Assembly: GCA_910585405.1 (NCBI GenBank)
Contig: CAJUDO010000002.1
Location: forward strand, 129,601 to 193,600
DNA: 64,000 nt
From: an uncultured Peptococcaceae bacterium
Lineage (GTDB): Bacteria > Bacillota > Peptococcia > Peptococcales > Peptococcaceae
Direction of reading: 5' to 3'
Each line of letters starts with the position of its first letter. Position 1 is the stretch's first letter. A program made the translations under genes and the position numbers. Shown in pieces: positions 1 through 9,275 of this stretch. The notes below the pieces were generated by a model, which searched no databases, was not told the DNA's origin, and worked only from the letters and a program-made list of their open reading frames with translations.

Positions 1-42
1 CATTCTATTGTAGCTACTAGGCAGTAGCCTTAAACTTTTTCA

Positions 43-1491
43 TTATAGTGGAGAAAATTCTCCATCATCTTCGGTTACACAAGCATCCATTTTGGTGTTA
101 AACCCAAATGCTTCTTCTACTACTGTTTCATTGGCAATCATACCTTCAGCAGCGCCAGGGACACGGAATGTTTTATTGTTCAGCTGAACAACTGGCACTT
201 CTTCTGGAATAGGCAACTGTGGTACATAACTGTACGGATAACGGTATGCACGATATACAAAAGGAGCTGGATTGTCAAATGGCGCATAATATTCCCAAAC
301 AATTTCTTTGTCTGCTGTTACTTCAAACATACGGCAGCAGCAGCCTTCAGTAATCAGGGTATTGCCATTCGGCAAGCGCTGTGCAGAACTAATCAGCTGG
401 CTGTAGAATTTGGTATTCGATACCAGATTCATCATACCCTCACCGCCAATCAGATGTCCAGTGTATTCCCAAACAACTTTCAAAGTGACAGGGTCAATTT
501 CAATCACTCTGGAATAATCACGTTTGTCTGTTTTGCTGCCGTCTTTACTCATACGGTCCGGCAATCCATAACCAGCCCAACCACCGTTATCAAACATTAA
601 AATATTACCTTCGCCTGGCAGCCCTTTCGGAATCATATGGCAATGATGTTGGCCGATAATCTGACCGATGGCGCGCAATTCTTTGCTTACGGTGAAGTCT
701 GGTCCAATTTTCCAAACAATTTTCCCTGTTTCTTTACTGATGATTGCCATGATGTTTGCTTCACGCGCATCCCAGATAATATTATCTGGATGGAAGCGTT
801 CATCTCCGTCATCATACCAACGGTTTGGACCCAATACGCTCATGGAGTTGATGTGCATCCAGTCAGCCTGACCACCGCCGTTAGGATGGTTGTTAGGATT
901 GCGGAACAGAACATTTTTCGCTGCTTCAGAAAACCCTAATTCGCTGAAATGCTGGCTTACATGCCATTCCCAAACAATATTGCCTTCCCAGTCCACTTCT
1001 ACAAATACATCATCCAACAAACGCTTGTCTGAAATACGTTTGTTGTAAATATCTTCATGACAGAGAATCAACGTGTTGCCGCTGTCTGTTTTGCACTCCA
1101 TGCCCGGTACATAATACCCAACAGGATTGCCCTCACGCTGATAGTCATGATGCTGACGAGCCATCCATTGTTCTTCATGCCCTTCATCTTTTATCAATTC
1201 TTTTTTGTTGAATTTCCATACAACCTTGCCATCCCAGTCAATCTGCACCACATCAGTCTGGTCCTGATAAGCAAATTTAGAGTCGCGGGCACCTAAAGAG
1301 CCCATTACATAACCACCAGGCAGCAATTTGTTGGGGAAGCCCTGCAAATCACGCCATGTCTTTACGACATTGCCGTTCATATCAATCAAAACAGCTCCGA
1401 TGCCGTTGATTGGCATTAACGTATAACCGCTCCATGCCTTTTCTGGATTATAAATTGTTGTTCCCATAGGATATACGCTTGGTGTTCCCAT
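43..1491 (-). CDS. Arylsulfotransferase-family protein (ASST-like), signal-less
   Basis: The 482-residue protein resembles the shorter arylsulfotransferase group, which moves sulfate between phenolic compounds through a histidine intermediate (family knowledge). Visible are beta-propeller-like blades with the pattern DWDGKVVW / DWEGNIVWEW and His-rich motifs QHHDYQ, DWMHINS and GQHHCHMIP. The last is followed by NILMFDNGGW, the type of segment that holds the active-site His. EGCCCRMFEV near residue 390 is an unusual Cys triplet. There is no signal peptide, so it should be cytoplasmic, unlike periplasmic AssT. AGGAGG lies 8 nt before the ATG. It is a distant paralogue of the next gene on the same strand. 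The substrate is unknown. Confidence 0.82.
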   Translation of the reverse strand: MGTPSVYPMGTTIYNPEKAWSGYTLMPINGIGAVLIDMNGNVVKTWRDLQGFPNKLLPGGYVMGSLGARDSKFAYQDQTDVVQIDWDGKVVWKFNKKELIKDEGHEEQWMARQHHDYQREGNPVGYYVPGMECKTDSGNTLILCHEDIYNKRISDKRLLDDVFVEVDWEGNIVWEWHVSQHFSELGFSEAAKNVLFRNPNNHPNGGGQADWMHINSMSVLGPNRWYDDGDERFHPDNIIWDAREANIMAIISKETGKIVWKIGPDFTVSKELRAIGQIIGQHHCHMIPKGLPGEGNILMFDNGGWAGYGLPDRMSKDGSKTDKRDYSRVIEIDPVTLKVVWEYTGHLIGGEGMMNLVSNTKFYSQLISSAQRLPNGNTLITEGCCCRMFEVTADKEIVWEYYAPFDNPAPFVYRAYRYPYSYVPQLPIPEEVPVVQLNNKTFRVPGAAEGMIANETVVEEAFGFNTKMDACVTEDDGEFSPL

Positions 1492-1590
1492 TTGTCATTC
1501 CTCCTAAAAAATTAAGAATATTTTTGTCGTTGCCTATTGAGATTTGCCGTTCTGCGGCGGCTTTGCAAACGGAAAATTTAACAAGTCACG

Positions 1591-1712
1591 GTAACATTGA
1601 TAAATTTTCGTAGAGCAAGGCGGCTTGCAAATTTGCGCAGCGTGGCGTACTCAAGGTACGCGAGCAAACAAATTTGCAAACAACGCCGCTATACGGAAAT
1701 TTAGCATGTTAC
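1591..1712. repeat. 122-nt imperfect palindrome overlapping the end of an ASST gene
   Basis: Arms 1591-1648 and 1655-1712 are near reverse complements: GTAAC at one end and GTTAC at the other, AAATTTGC segments inside, and GCGTAC/GTACGC around a 5-nt loop. The right arm contains the last codons and stop of the neighbouring arylsulfotransferase. A third partial copy of the arm (GGAAAATTTAACA) lies at about 1570-1584 and would encode a tail ending VTC-stop like the real gene. It could be a strong terminator, a REP/MITE-like element, or a remnant of recombination at the gene end. Confidence 0.75.
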
Positions 1713-3626
1713 AACAACGCCGGTTTCGTAGATTTTATAGCTGTCTTCCCCAACTTGCACCAGCACTTTCACCTGATACTTGCCAGATAAACCGGTTTTA
1801 TTGATGAAAGTATCTACTTCACGGCTATCTGCCTTCTGGAAAGTACCTACGCACATTGCTTGGAAGTGTTGCGGAACAGTGTTGATCTCATAGCGTGTGA
1901 TTTCGCCTGCTTCATTCACCAGCAACACCTGATCAATGGTATTTTCTTCGAAGAAACCGTTAACCAAGATACGGTCGTCTTCTTCCACGATTTTTGCTTT
2001 GAATTCTGCCGGCAGCAATTCGCCTGTTTCTTCTGCTCTTACTTTCATTTTAGTCGCTTTGGTTTCAATCAAACCACCCAGTACAACGCCTTTGCCCAGC
2101 TCAATGGTTTCTCCTGCATAGTACAATGGCAGTTTTTCCGCACGATAGAGATTAGCCGGTACGTGCAGCTCCAGCTTCAACTCATCATCCACCAATTCAG
2201 TAGTGATAGAGTTAAAAGTATAGGTATGTTCTTTGCTCTTTACAGGGTCCATGGCATCCATAACTGCAAAACCATCACATGTCTTGCCATCTTCATAGCC
2301 AATACCGCCGGAGTGTACCATGTAATGTCCCTCATTATAATATTCTACATTGCAGATATATGGGGAGAAGAATTCGGCACCCCGTTCTTTCCCGTACTGC
2401 CAAATTTGTTCAATCTCCATTTTTTCAGTGTTGATTCTATACCGTACGCCGCGGGAGAAGTTTTCATGGTTTGGAATCCGTTTTTCTGGATTTTTGGAAC
2501 GGAAATGTCCGTTGTCAAACAGCATAATATCTCCGTCAGGCAATACCACACAAGCATGCTGTTCATACTGCCAGTCGAATTTGCTCAAATCTCCTACCGG
2601 TTTGAAGAAATATTTCTGCATATCTTCCGGCCACATTTCCGGATCCCCTAAAATCCAATTCAGTTTGCATTTTCCGTTTTCATCCAGCTCATAATCCAAA
2701 TTAATCACTGCATCCTGATGACGGCCGGATAAGGTAATGGTATTGGTTTTTTTATCATACCAAACAGCGTTGTTATGGAACCAGTCATGAGCGTCCTGAC
2801 TGCCGGAACCTGCTGTCGGATACTGTGGCAATACATCTTTGTAATCCCATTTGCGCAGTACTTCACCCGTGTTTTTATCTAACAGTACGCACACATCCTC
2901 TACTGTACCGGAATACATGTCAAAGGTAAGCATCAAAATGTTGCCGTCCTCCATCACAAACTGGTCATGATGGTAGCCACCGATTGGGCTCTGATATTCT
3001 TTGAATACTTTGCCACTGAAGGCCATTTCATAAATCCCTGTGGTAAAGTATGGCATTTTTACCAAACGCTCTGTACCAATCAGGATATGACCATTGGGCA
3101 TCCGTTTCAAATCAAAGGCAAAGTTTACGCTGGCATACCAACGCAAATCCCCTCTATAGTCAAAGCCAACAGGCATGGAACGCATTGCGGCAGTCAGGAA
3201 AATCAGATTGTCCCCCAAATATTCTTTGGTGGTTTCCATCTTCGTAGCCAGCGGCACGTCTGCCATCAACGGCTCGGTCTGAATTTTAACAGTGCTTTTT
3301 TCGCCATTAGCCAAAACGATTTCTACTGTGTTTTCATAATTTGCATACAAACCGTAAATCGGCAGAATATGTTTTTTGGTTGCTGGGAAGGTGTGGCTGA
3401 TATTACCAGCTGTTTCTTTTCCCAAAACAGTGACAGTTGCTTCACTAGCTGCTGGTGTCTCAAATAAAATCACTGCAGTCAGCGGACAAAATTCATAAGG
3501 ATTCAATTTTACCAAAGGGTTGGTTAATGTGTAATGTCCTGCTTCAAATTCAGCTAAAAAAGCCTGCTCTGCTGCATACTGCCGTTCTACAATGTGAGGC
3601 AGTTTTTCATACGTGATTGTTTCCAT
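1701..3626 (-). CDS. Aryl-sulfate sulfotransferase, long form, cytoplasmic
   Basis: The 641-residue protein has the full ASST layout: an N-terminal beta-sandwich domain (about 1-150) and a propeller-type catalytic domain. Motifs include HHDQFVMEDGNILML, AHDWFHNNAVWYD, SGRHQDAVI and QHACVVLPDGDIMLFDNGH, which hold the conserved histidines and arginine of the family. Known members transfer sulfate from phenyl sulfates to phenols. A longer frame begins at 3680, but the ATG at 3626 has a GGAG site 9 nt upstream and starts a sensible N-terminus (METITYEKL). No signal peptide is seen, unlike the roughly 600-residue periplasmic enzymes. It is transcribed divergently from a LysR gene, its likely regulator. 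Confidence 0.87.
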   Translation of the reverse strand: METITYEKLPHIVERQYAAEQAFLAEFEAGHYTLTNPLVKLNPYEFCPLTAVILFETPAASEATVTVLGKETAGNISHTFPATKKHILPIYGLYANYENTVEIVLANGEKSTVKIQTEPLMADVPLATKMETTKEYLGDNLIFLTAAMRSMPVGFDYRGDLRWYASVNFAFDLKRMPNGHILIGTERLVKMPYFTTGIYEMAFSGKVFKEYQSPIGGYHHDQFVMEDGNILMLTFDMYSGTVEDVCVLLDKNTGEVLRKWDYKDVLPQYPTAGSGSQDAHDWFHNNAVWYDKKTNTITLSGRHQDAVINLDYELDENGKCKLNWILGDPEMWPEDMQKYFFKPVGDLSKFDWQYEQHACVVLPDGDIMLFDNGHFRSKNPEKRIPNHENFSRGVRYRINTEKMEIEQIWQYGKERGAEFFSPYICNVEYYNEGHYMVHSGGIGYEDGKTCDGFAVMDAMDPVKSKEHTYTFNSITTELVDDELKLELHVPANLYRAEKLPLYYAGETIELGKGVVLGGLIETKATKMKVRAEETGELLPAEFKAKIVEEDDRILVNGFFEENTIDQVLLVNEAGEITRYEINTVPQHFQAMCVGTFQKADSREVDTFINKTGLSGKYQVKVLVQVGEDSYKIYETGVVVTC

Positions 3627-3735
3627 AAAAATCGCTCCTTTGTAAAAATTATACTGAACTATTATTAACAGACAAGGCAAAAGAAATATTTATCTTTAGA
3701 GTTAGAGCTTATAAATATTTCTATTTCTAAGTATA

Positions 3736-3763
3736 ATTATATCCATCCTTTGGCTTTTGCCAA
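3736..3763 (-). promoter_or_regulatory. Sigma-A type promoter with TTGGC palindrome for the ASST gene
   Basis: On the minus strand, TTGGCA (3758-3763) is followed after 16 nt by TATAAT (3736-3741). The -35 overlaps the palindrome TTGGC-TTTT-GCCAA (3750-3763), which would suit a LysR-type site in the divergent region between this gene and the LysR gene. This is sequence reading only; binding is inferred. Confidence 0.6.
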
Positions 3764-3956
3764 TTTCCAAATCCTTATACCCCCCATTGTTGCCGTCAAT
3801 ATATCCTCTGCTACACCCTTCTGCAATTATATTTTGGCAATTGTAATTTTTTCATTTCACCGATATAATATATTTATACTGGTGACAATACTTGTCTGCT
3901 CTCTACGCTATTTTCTTTATGAAAGTACAGTTGTAAAAAGGAGGTATGCAAACCTT

Positions 3957-4955
3957 ATGCGTTTGGAACATTTTCAGTATATCGTAGAAATTGCTCGCTG
4001 TAAGTCTATGTCTAAGGCATCAAAAAAACTATATATCACCCAACCATCACTTAGTACAGCAATTCAAAATCTCGAAGATGAATTGGGGTTTCAAATTTTT
4101 AAACGCTCTGCTTCTGGTGTCGCACTCACCGATAAGGGTGAATCCTTGTTGAAAATTGCCGAAACCATCGTCGGTCAGTTGGATTTGGTGAAGGAATTAT
4201 CCAACCCTGAAAACGACACCACTGCCAACCTCAATCTGGCCGCAGTACCGGTGTTTTGTAATGCGCTGATGATTAATCTGATTCAGGCACTAAAGCGAGA
4301 GCACCCTTATATCAATGCCAATATCATGGAGCTGCGCCCATGCAAAATCTTGCCGGCACTAATTTCTGGCACCGCTGATTTGGCCATCGGCACCTACTCC
4401 CCCAGCACAAAAGAGCAAACCTTTCAGGAAGCTACCAAAAATAATTTAGTTATTGAACCAATTTTCGATGACCAAATGTATTGTTTTCTTCCCCGCAACC
4501 ATCCTTTAGCCCATAAACGTTTTATCTCAATGGATGATTTAGAAGACAGTACGCCAGCATTTTTTAACGATCATGTCTATATGGAAAGCTACGAATGCCA
4601 CCATCCGTTGGACCATGAATATACAAAAAACTATTACAGTTTTACGGACCGGGCCAGCATTAAAAAAGCGATTTCAAAAGGATTGGCTTATGCCATTTTG
4701 CCGCATTTGATGGCTTATGATGATATTTATGTAAACTCTGGCATGATTATTCCCGTTCCCTTAGCCGATGCCGACGTTTCCCTCACCACCTATATTGCCT
4801 ATTCAGCTCGCAACAACTTACCAAAAGCTGCCACTATCACCATTGAGCTGATTCGCAAACTGTATAAAGAAATCGCACGGACTTTGCAAGAAACAGAAAT
4901 GAAAATTGACCGCGAACATCAACGCATGAAAAATAATCAGTATTTGCTTTATTAA
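3957..4955 (+). CDS. LysR-family transcriptional regulator
   Basis: The 332-residue protein starts MRLEHFQYIVEIARCKSMSK and has the LysR winged HTH at residues 1-60 (SKASKKLYITQPSLSTAIQ recognition region), then a periplasmic-binding-like effector domain. The frame is open much further upstream, but AAGGAGG at 3938-3944 and the family N-terminus select 3957; the spacing of 12 nt is slightly long. It lies divergent to the arylsulfotransferase gene, 330 nt away, so control of sulfotransferase expression is the natural inference. The inducer is not evident. Confidence 0.9.
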   Translation: MRLEHFQYIVEIARCKSMSKASKKLYITQPSLSTAIQNLEDELGFQIFKRSASGVALTDKGESLLKIAETIVGQLDLVKELSNPENDTTANLNLAAVPVFCNALMINLIQALKREHPYINANIMELRPCKILPALISGTADLAIGTYSPSTKEQTFQEATKNNLVIEPIFDDQMYCFLPRNHPLAHKRFISMDDLEDSTPAFFNDHVYMESYECHHPLDHEYTKNYYSFTDRASIKKAISKGLAYAILPHLMAYDDIYVNSGMIIPVPLADADVSLTTYIAYSARNNLPKAATITIELIRKLYKEIARTLQETEMKIDREHQRMKNNQYLLY

Positions 4956-4985
4956 GAAAATTTTTCATTTGGGAGGTTTTTCGCA

Positions 4986-5219
4986 ATGCAATGCCCATAT
5001 TGTAAGGAAGAAATGCAACCAGGCTATATTGACAGCGATCATATCATTTGCTGGATACCAGAAAGCGAACGCAGTCAAGCAGATGCTCAGATGTGGAAAA
5101 GCTCCAAAACGTCTAATAGCGTTGTGCTCGGAAATTATCACTTATTTCGCAAAGCAACTGTCATAGCCTATTACTGTAGAAACTGCAATAAAGTTATCAT
5201 AGATGTTCCAGAAATATAA
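4986..5219 (+). CDS. Small zinc-ribbon protein
   Basis: The 77-residue protein has a CPYC pair at residues 3-6 and a CRNC pair near residue 64, giving a split four-Cys zinc ribbon of the type found in small uncharacterised Bacillota proteins (resembling the DUF6487 group). GGGAGG lies 9 nt upstream. It follows the LysR gene by 30 nt and could share its transcript. No function is known; the family assignment is from memory of the pattern. Confidence 0.65.
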   Translation: MQCPYCKEEMQPGYIDSDHIICWIPESERSQADAQMWKSSKTSNSVVLGNYHLFRKATVIAYYCRNCNKVIIDVPEI

Positions 5220-5239
5220 CTTTATTATTATACAGAAGA

Positions 5240-5269
5240 AGGGCAAAGCCCTAAAAACAGCTTTGCCCT
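5240..5269. terminator. Hairpin between convergent genes
   Basis: AGGGCAAAGC (5240-5249) pairs with GCTTTGCCCT (5260-5269) around a 10-nt loop, exactly between two convergent genes. Neither side has a good U-tract, so terminator function is only likely. Confidence 0.5.
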
Positions 5270-5328
5270 CAATACTAGCTTACACACTTTATACAAACTT
5301 TGACGCAATCTTAGATTTCCATCTGCAA

Positions 5329-5886
5329 CTATGGTCCAAACTCAAAGAAATTGGAATATGCCTCTGCATTTCCATATAAAAACTTCAAAACAACTTTTTT
5401 GAAATGGCTTACATCTGGTTCAGATATATAGTCATAATAGTCATATGGATAAATAACACTATGAAGATCATGACTTTCCCAAAATCCATAATACTCCCGA
5501 AAGTGCTGAGGAGATTTTTCACCTTTGATATCAATACTTTCTCCACCATCAAACACAAATGGAGCAGAAATACCTGATGTTTTCTCATGTGCTCCAAAAA
5601 AATAAAAGTACTCATATCTTAATTCATCACTAACATAATTTATAATGATACAGCGTTCATTGTCATCCCCTGTCAAACCACATTTCAAAGAGACTACTTG
5701 CTCCGCCCACCCATTCTCAGATATATATTGTGTCATTGCATGTTGTGCAACATCTGATTTCAATTCTGATATATAGCATTGCGTTGCTATCAATGCCACT
5801 ATAAAAATGTAGGATAAAACAAATATCCCCATTACGAATCGTACAGAAAAAAATTTCCCATAAAAGATTTCATAGATAATCTCCAA
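5329..5886 (-). CDS. Hypothetical membrane-anchored protein
   Basis: Unrecognised 185-residue protein. An N-terminal hydrophobic stretch (about residues 17-35, FVMGIFVLSYIFIVALIA) predicts one membrane anchor with the rest outside. The remainder is acidic and Tyr-rich, with no motif I know. The open frame begins with TTG at 5886 without a clear ribosome site; the in-frame ATG at 5832 (residue 19) is an alternative but would cut into the membrane segment. It is a lone gene convergent with the zinc-ribbon gene. It is real by length, but the start is unsure. Confidence 0.5.
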   Translation of the reverse strand: MEIIYEIFYGKFFSVRFVMGIFVLSYIFIVALIATQCYISELKSDVAQHAMTQYISENGWAEQVVSLKCGLTGDDNERCIIINYVSDELRYEYFYFFGAHEKTSGISAPFVFDGGESIDIKGEKSPQHFREYYGFWESHDLHSVIYPYDYYDYISEPDVSHFKKVVLKFLYGNAEAYSNFFEFGP

Positions 5887-6060
5887 TCATCTAAATTAAG
5901 TTTGTATATCAAAATAAGCAACCTCGTCATTGCATGTTATAATAGACCTGGAATTTCAAATTACAAGTATTTTAAATTGTAAAAAGTCTTTTATATCTCA
6001 TTCCGCCTGAAATCTTTTAGCTATATAGAGATTTTGCAGAAAATACAGTTTTATATATGT

Positions 6061-6095
6061 AAAAAGCTGCCGCATCCCGAGAGAATGCGGCAGCT
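6061..6095 (-). terminator. Intrinsic terminator of the amidase gene
   Basis: A perfect 11-bp stem AGCTGCCGCAT / ATGCGGCAGCT (6065-6075, 6085-6095) is followed on the minus strand by a run of T. It lies 50 nt past the amidase stop. Confidence 0.85.
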
Positions 6096-6145
6096 AGTAT
6101 ATAACGCTTGTGACTATTTGTCAAAAGTATTATATTAATTCTCTG

Positions 6146-8140
6146 TCAAAACTGATTAAAATATGCTGTAACGCCTTGATAGATGCCTTCAGCCAATTTC
6201 TGTTGATACGCCTCTGTTGCTAACAGGCTAAGGTCACTGGGGTTATCCAGATAACCGCATTCTACCAATACAGCCGGATGGTTGTTCATGCGCAATACAT
6301 AGAGGTTTTTCTTCTTGGTCACTGATTTCTGATTGGTACTCACTTTCAAACCATCGCAAATTTTTTCAGCCAAATCGTCAGCTAAATATTTCTGAGTATA
6401 AATTTTTCCGTCATAGGTATACGTTTCGGCGCCTGTTGCCGTTGTCACACCAGTCCCAGCCTTATTGCCATGAATGCTGACAAAGATATCCGGCTCCAAC
6501 TGATTGTTCATCTCAATGCGGTCTGTCATAAATACTTTTTGATTGCTTGGAATCTCTTCTCTGGTCATCACCACTGTAGCTCCAGCCTGCTCCAATAATG
6601 TCCGCAATCGAACTGCCACTGCATAGCCTACTTCCGCATCGTTGATTGGCGCACCGTCCACACAGCCGCCTGGGTCGGAACCCCCATGCCCCGGATCCAG
6701 CACAATAGTACGTCCCGCTAGACCAGAACCAGTATGATAGCAGTTCAGCGTCAGCCAATCACCCTCCTGTACAATATCAGCATAACTGCCCAAAGTATAG
6801 TCGATTGTCACTCGCACCCGATTGTCACCTGCTTCAGCCAGCGCCACATGAAAGCCATTGCCTTGCGTATTGGTTTGACCGCCCAATATCACATTGTCCA
6901 ACAACAGCTGCAATTGTGTTCCGCTTACTTTTTCTAGGGAATACACGTTACCTTCCCCATGCTTGAGAGAAATCACCGTCTTTTTGCCATCCTGCAAAAC
7001 AGGTTTCAGTTCCAGTGAAGTCCGTACCCCAGTGGAAACAGTGCTGGCGGCGCTGCTGGTTTTCGTGGTGGAAGTCAGCCAGGAAGCAATCCATACTCTG
7101 GCGCCATCCTCCATCTCTACCTGATACCAGGCTTTTCCCTCTGTGTCATTACTGCTGCGCAGCACTGTAAAGCTGTCTCCTTTACGCACCTGACCAACCT
7201 GTTTATAGCTGGTGCCCGCACCGCTGCGCAGATTAACCACATCACCTGTCACATAAACTGTTTTCCCTACATTGCTACCAGCCTGACTAGCGGTTGAGCT
7301 ATCCGTTGCCGCCCCCCCTGTTTCTGCTGTAACCAGCCAGGAAGCAATCCATGCTTTGCCATTTGTTGTCTGCACCTGATACCATAGTTGACCGCTAGTA
7401 TCCTTGCCGCTGTTCAACACTGTCAACTTGTCGCCCTTACTAACCTGCCCTACCGTTTTATAGCCTGTTCCTGCCCCACTGCGCAGATTGACCGCATCAC
7501 CTTTCACGATAACGCTATTTATTGCTTCCACGCTGTTTGTCCCTGTCGTACCTGTATTGCCAGAGCCGCTAAAAGAACTATCCAGCTCCGGGGCAGATGA
7601 CACCGATGTAATATTCAGACCCTTAGTACTGTCAAAGGTATAGTTCCAACCAAATTCATCCACTGCAAAACGCCAGGTTAATGGAAAATATGTAATATCC
7701 CGAAAGACCAGCAACGGATATTCCTCTTTTTTATTGTCAATGGCTTTCCCGTTCACAGTAATAGCGAAGTTGGGGTGTCCCGCTGTGTAGGCAGTTCCGT
7801 TTGGCACTTCGCTTTTAGCGGAATCACTCTGCCCAGTCACCTGTGTGGAAGAAAAACCCACCTTATCAATCACAAGACCATTTCCGGCAGTCCAATTGCT
7901 GTTTAATCCCAAAAGCTGCGCGTTGTCATAGGTCATCGCAAAATAGGTAATATCGTGATACACCAGCATGGGATAGGGATTATACTGCTGCTCCATCGTC
8001 GTTCCATTGAACACAACGGGAAAAGCAGGCAGAGTCACATTGACCTGTTCCTGCGCCATAACCATACTGCTTGTACCTGTCCACAATATTGCTGCGCTTA
8101 ATGCGCTAAAAACGAAAGCTCGTATTCTTTTTCTGTTCAC
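6146..8140 (-). CDS. N-acetylmuramoyl-L-alanine amidase with stalk and SH3b domains
   Basis: This secreted peptidoglycan hydrolase cleaves the bond between muramic acid and the stem peptide. In order: signal peptide (RKRIRAFVFSALSAAILW to about AQEQ), two copper-amine-oxidase-N-like stalk repeats (PMLVYHDITYFAM, PLLVFRDITYFPL), two SH3b domains (VNLRSGAGTGYKTVGQV, VNLRSGAGTSYKQVGQV), an AMIN-like beta domain, and a C-terminal Amidase_3 domain with zinc and catalytic residues in LDPGHGG, NDAEVGYA, SIHGNKAG and VECGYLDN. An ATG at 8158 opens the frame, but AAGGAG lies 6 nt before the GTG at 8140, so I prefer 8140 (664 aa). It lies downstream of DAHP synthase and has its own terminator. Confidence 0.93.
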   Translation of the reverse strand: MNRKRIRAFVFSALSAAILWTGTSSMVMAQEQVNVTLPAFPVVFNGTTMEQQYNPYPMLVYHDITYFAMTYDNAQLLGLNSNWTAGNGLVIDKVGFSSTQVTGQSDSAKSEVPNGTAYTAGHPNFAITVNGKAIDNKKEEYPLLVFRDITYFPLTWRFAVDEFGWNYTFDSTKGLNITSVSSAPELDSSFSGSGNTGTTGTNSVEAINSVIVKGDAVNLRSGAGTGYKTVGQVSKGDKLTVLNSGKDTSGQLWYQVQTTNGKAWIASWLVTAETGGAATDSSTASQAGSNVGKTVYVTGDVVNLRSGAGTSYKQVGQVRKGDSFTVLRSSNDTEGKAWYQVEMEDGARVWIASWLTSTTKTSSAASTVSTGVRTSLELKPVLQDGKKTVISLKHGEGNVYSLEKVSGTQLQLLLDNVILGGQTNTQGNGFHVALAEAGDNRVRVTIDYTLGSYADIVQEGDWLTLNCYHTGSGLAGRTIVLDPGHGGSDPGGCVDGAPINDAEVGYAVAVRLRTLLEQAGATVVMTREEIPSNQKVFMTDRIEMNNQLEPDIFVSIHGNKAGTGVTTATGAETYTYDGKIYTQKYLADDLAEKICDGLKVSTNQKSVTKKKNLYVLRMNNHPAVLVECGYLDNPSDLSLLATEAYQQKLAEGIYQGVTAYFNQF

Positions 8141-8173
8141 ATTCTTCTCCTTGTCCATCTTCCAGCTTAAAAC

Positions 8174-8230
8174 AAAACGAAAAAGTTTTTTTGATGTGCA
8201 TACCGCCTGTCAAAAAAACTTTTTCGTTTT
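8174..8230. repeat. Perfect 21-bp inverted repeat between aroF and the amidase gene
   Basis: The arms 8174-8194 and 8210-8230 are exact reverse complements (AAAACGAAAAAG core) around a 15-nt loop. It starts 31 nt downstream of the DAHP synthase stop and ends just before the amidase start. It probably acts as a transcription barrier despite its AT-rich stem. Confidence 0.8.
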
Positions 8231-8261
8231 CCGCTTCTATTTTCTTAGAACTACAATCGCA

Positions 8262-9275
8262 TTATACGGTTTTTCCCTCAAATTCTACGCGTCTTTTCAA
8301 ATCTTTCATCAAATTGGTGAATTCTTCACAGTTCAAGGACTGCGCGCCATCACACTTTGCTTTGCAAGGATTGTTGTGTACCTCAATCAACAACCCGTCT
8401 GCTCCGGCCGCAATGGCTGCTTTCGCCATAGTCGGCACCATCCATGCCTGACCAGTCGCATGACTGGGGTCTACTACTACAGGCAGGTGAGAATATTTTT
8501 TGAGCAAAGGAATCGCAGACAAATCTAAGGTATTTCTGGTGTAGGTTTCATAGGTGCGAATGCCTCGTTCACAGAGAATAATGTTCTCATTCCCGCCGGA
8601 CATAATATACTCCGCACTCATCAATAACTCTTCGATGGTATTGGCCAAGCCCCGTTTCAACAAAATTGTTTTGTTACAGTGTCCCAATTCTTTCAGCAAT
8701 TCAAAATTTTGCATATTGCGTGCGCCAATCTGGATCACATCCACATCAGCAAATAAATCCAAATGAGACAAACTCATCAATTCAGAAACAATGGGCAACC
8801 CTGTCTCTTTTTTGGCTTTCAGCAAAAGCTCCAGCCCCTCTGCCCGCATACCTTGGAAAGAATACGGCGATGTTCTGGGCTTAAATGCACCGCCCCGCAG
8901 CATTTTTGCACCGGCTGCTTTTACGGCGCGCGCCACTTCTATAATTTGTTGTTCAGATTCCACAGAACATGGTCCGGCAATTGTCTGGAAATAACCGCCG
9001 CCCAGTTTGAGATCTTCAATTTCAATCACAGTGTCATCAGGATGAAACTTGCGATTTGCTTTTTTGTATGGCTCAGAAACTCGTTTTACATCTTCTACTA
9101 ATTCATTGGAGCGAATCAGCCCCATATCCACGCTGCTGGTATCGCCGACCAAACCTAAAATGGTGGTCATGGAACCAAAAATAGGGTTTACCTGCACATC
9201 GGCATTATTTTCAATCCAATGGGTAATCTCTGTTACTTGCTCTTTATTTGCGCCTTGCTTCAAAATAATAATCAA
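8262..9275 (-). CDS. aroF: 3-deoxy-7-phosphoheptulonate synthase (DAHP synthase)
   Basis: First step of the shikimate pathway: condensation of phosphoenolpyruvate with erythrose 4-phosphate. The 337-residue protein has the short N-terminal ferredoxin-like regulatory domain (MIIILKQGANKEQV, residues 1-70) and a TIM barrel with GPCSVES, FKPRTSPYSFQG, RGIRTYETYTRNTLD and VDPSHATG, the active-site signatures of the type I-beta class. Translation starts at TTG 9275 with GAGGAG 9 nt upstream; the MIII- start matches the family. It is probably monocistronic. I looked for a T-box leader upstream and saw none. Confidence 0.95.
   Translation of the reverse strand: MIIILKQGANKEQVTEITHWIENNADVQVNPIFGSMTTILGLVGDTSSVDMGLIRSNELVEDVKRVSEPYKKANRKFHPDDTVIEIEDLKLGGGYFQTIAGPCSVESEQQIIEVARAVKAAGAKMLRGGAFKPRTSPYSFQGMRAEGLELLLKAKKETGLPIVSELMSLSHLDLFADVDVIQIGARNMQNFELLKELGHCNKTILLKRGLANTIEELLMSAEYIMSGGNENIILCERGIRTYETYTRNTLDLSAIPLLKKYSHLPVVVDPSHATGQAWMVPTMAKAAIAAGADGLLIEVHNNPCKAKCDGAQSLNCEEFTNLMKDLKRRVEFEGKTV

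Noticed and set aside
1860..2651. 263-codon antisense frame over the arylsulfotransferase gene
   Set aside because: Composition is that of a complementary-frame shadow and the opposite strand has clear family motifs.
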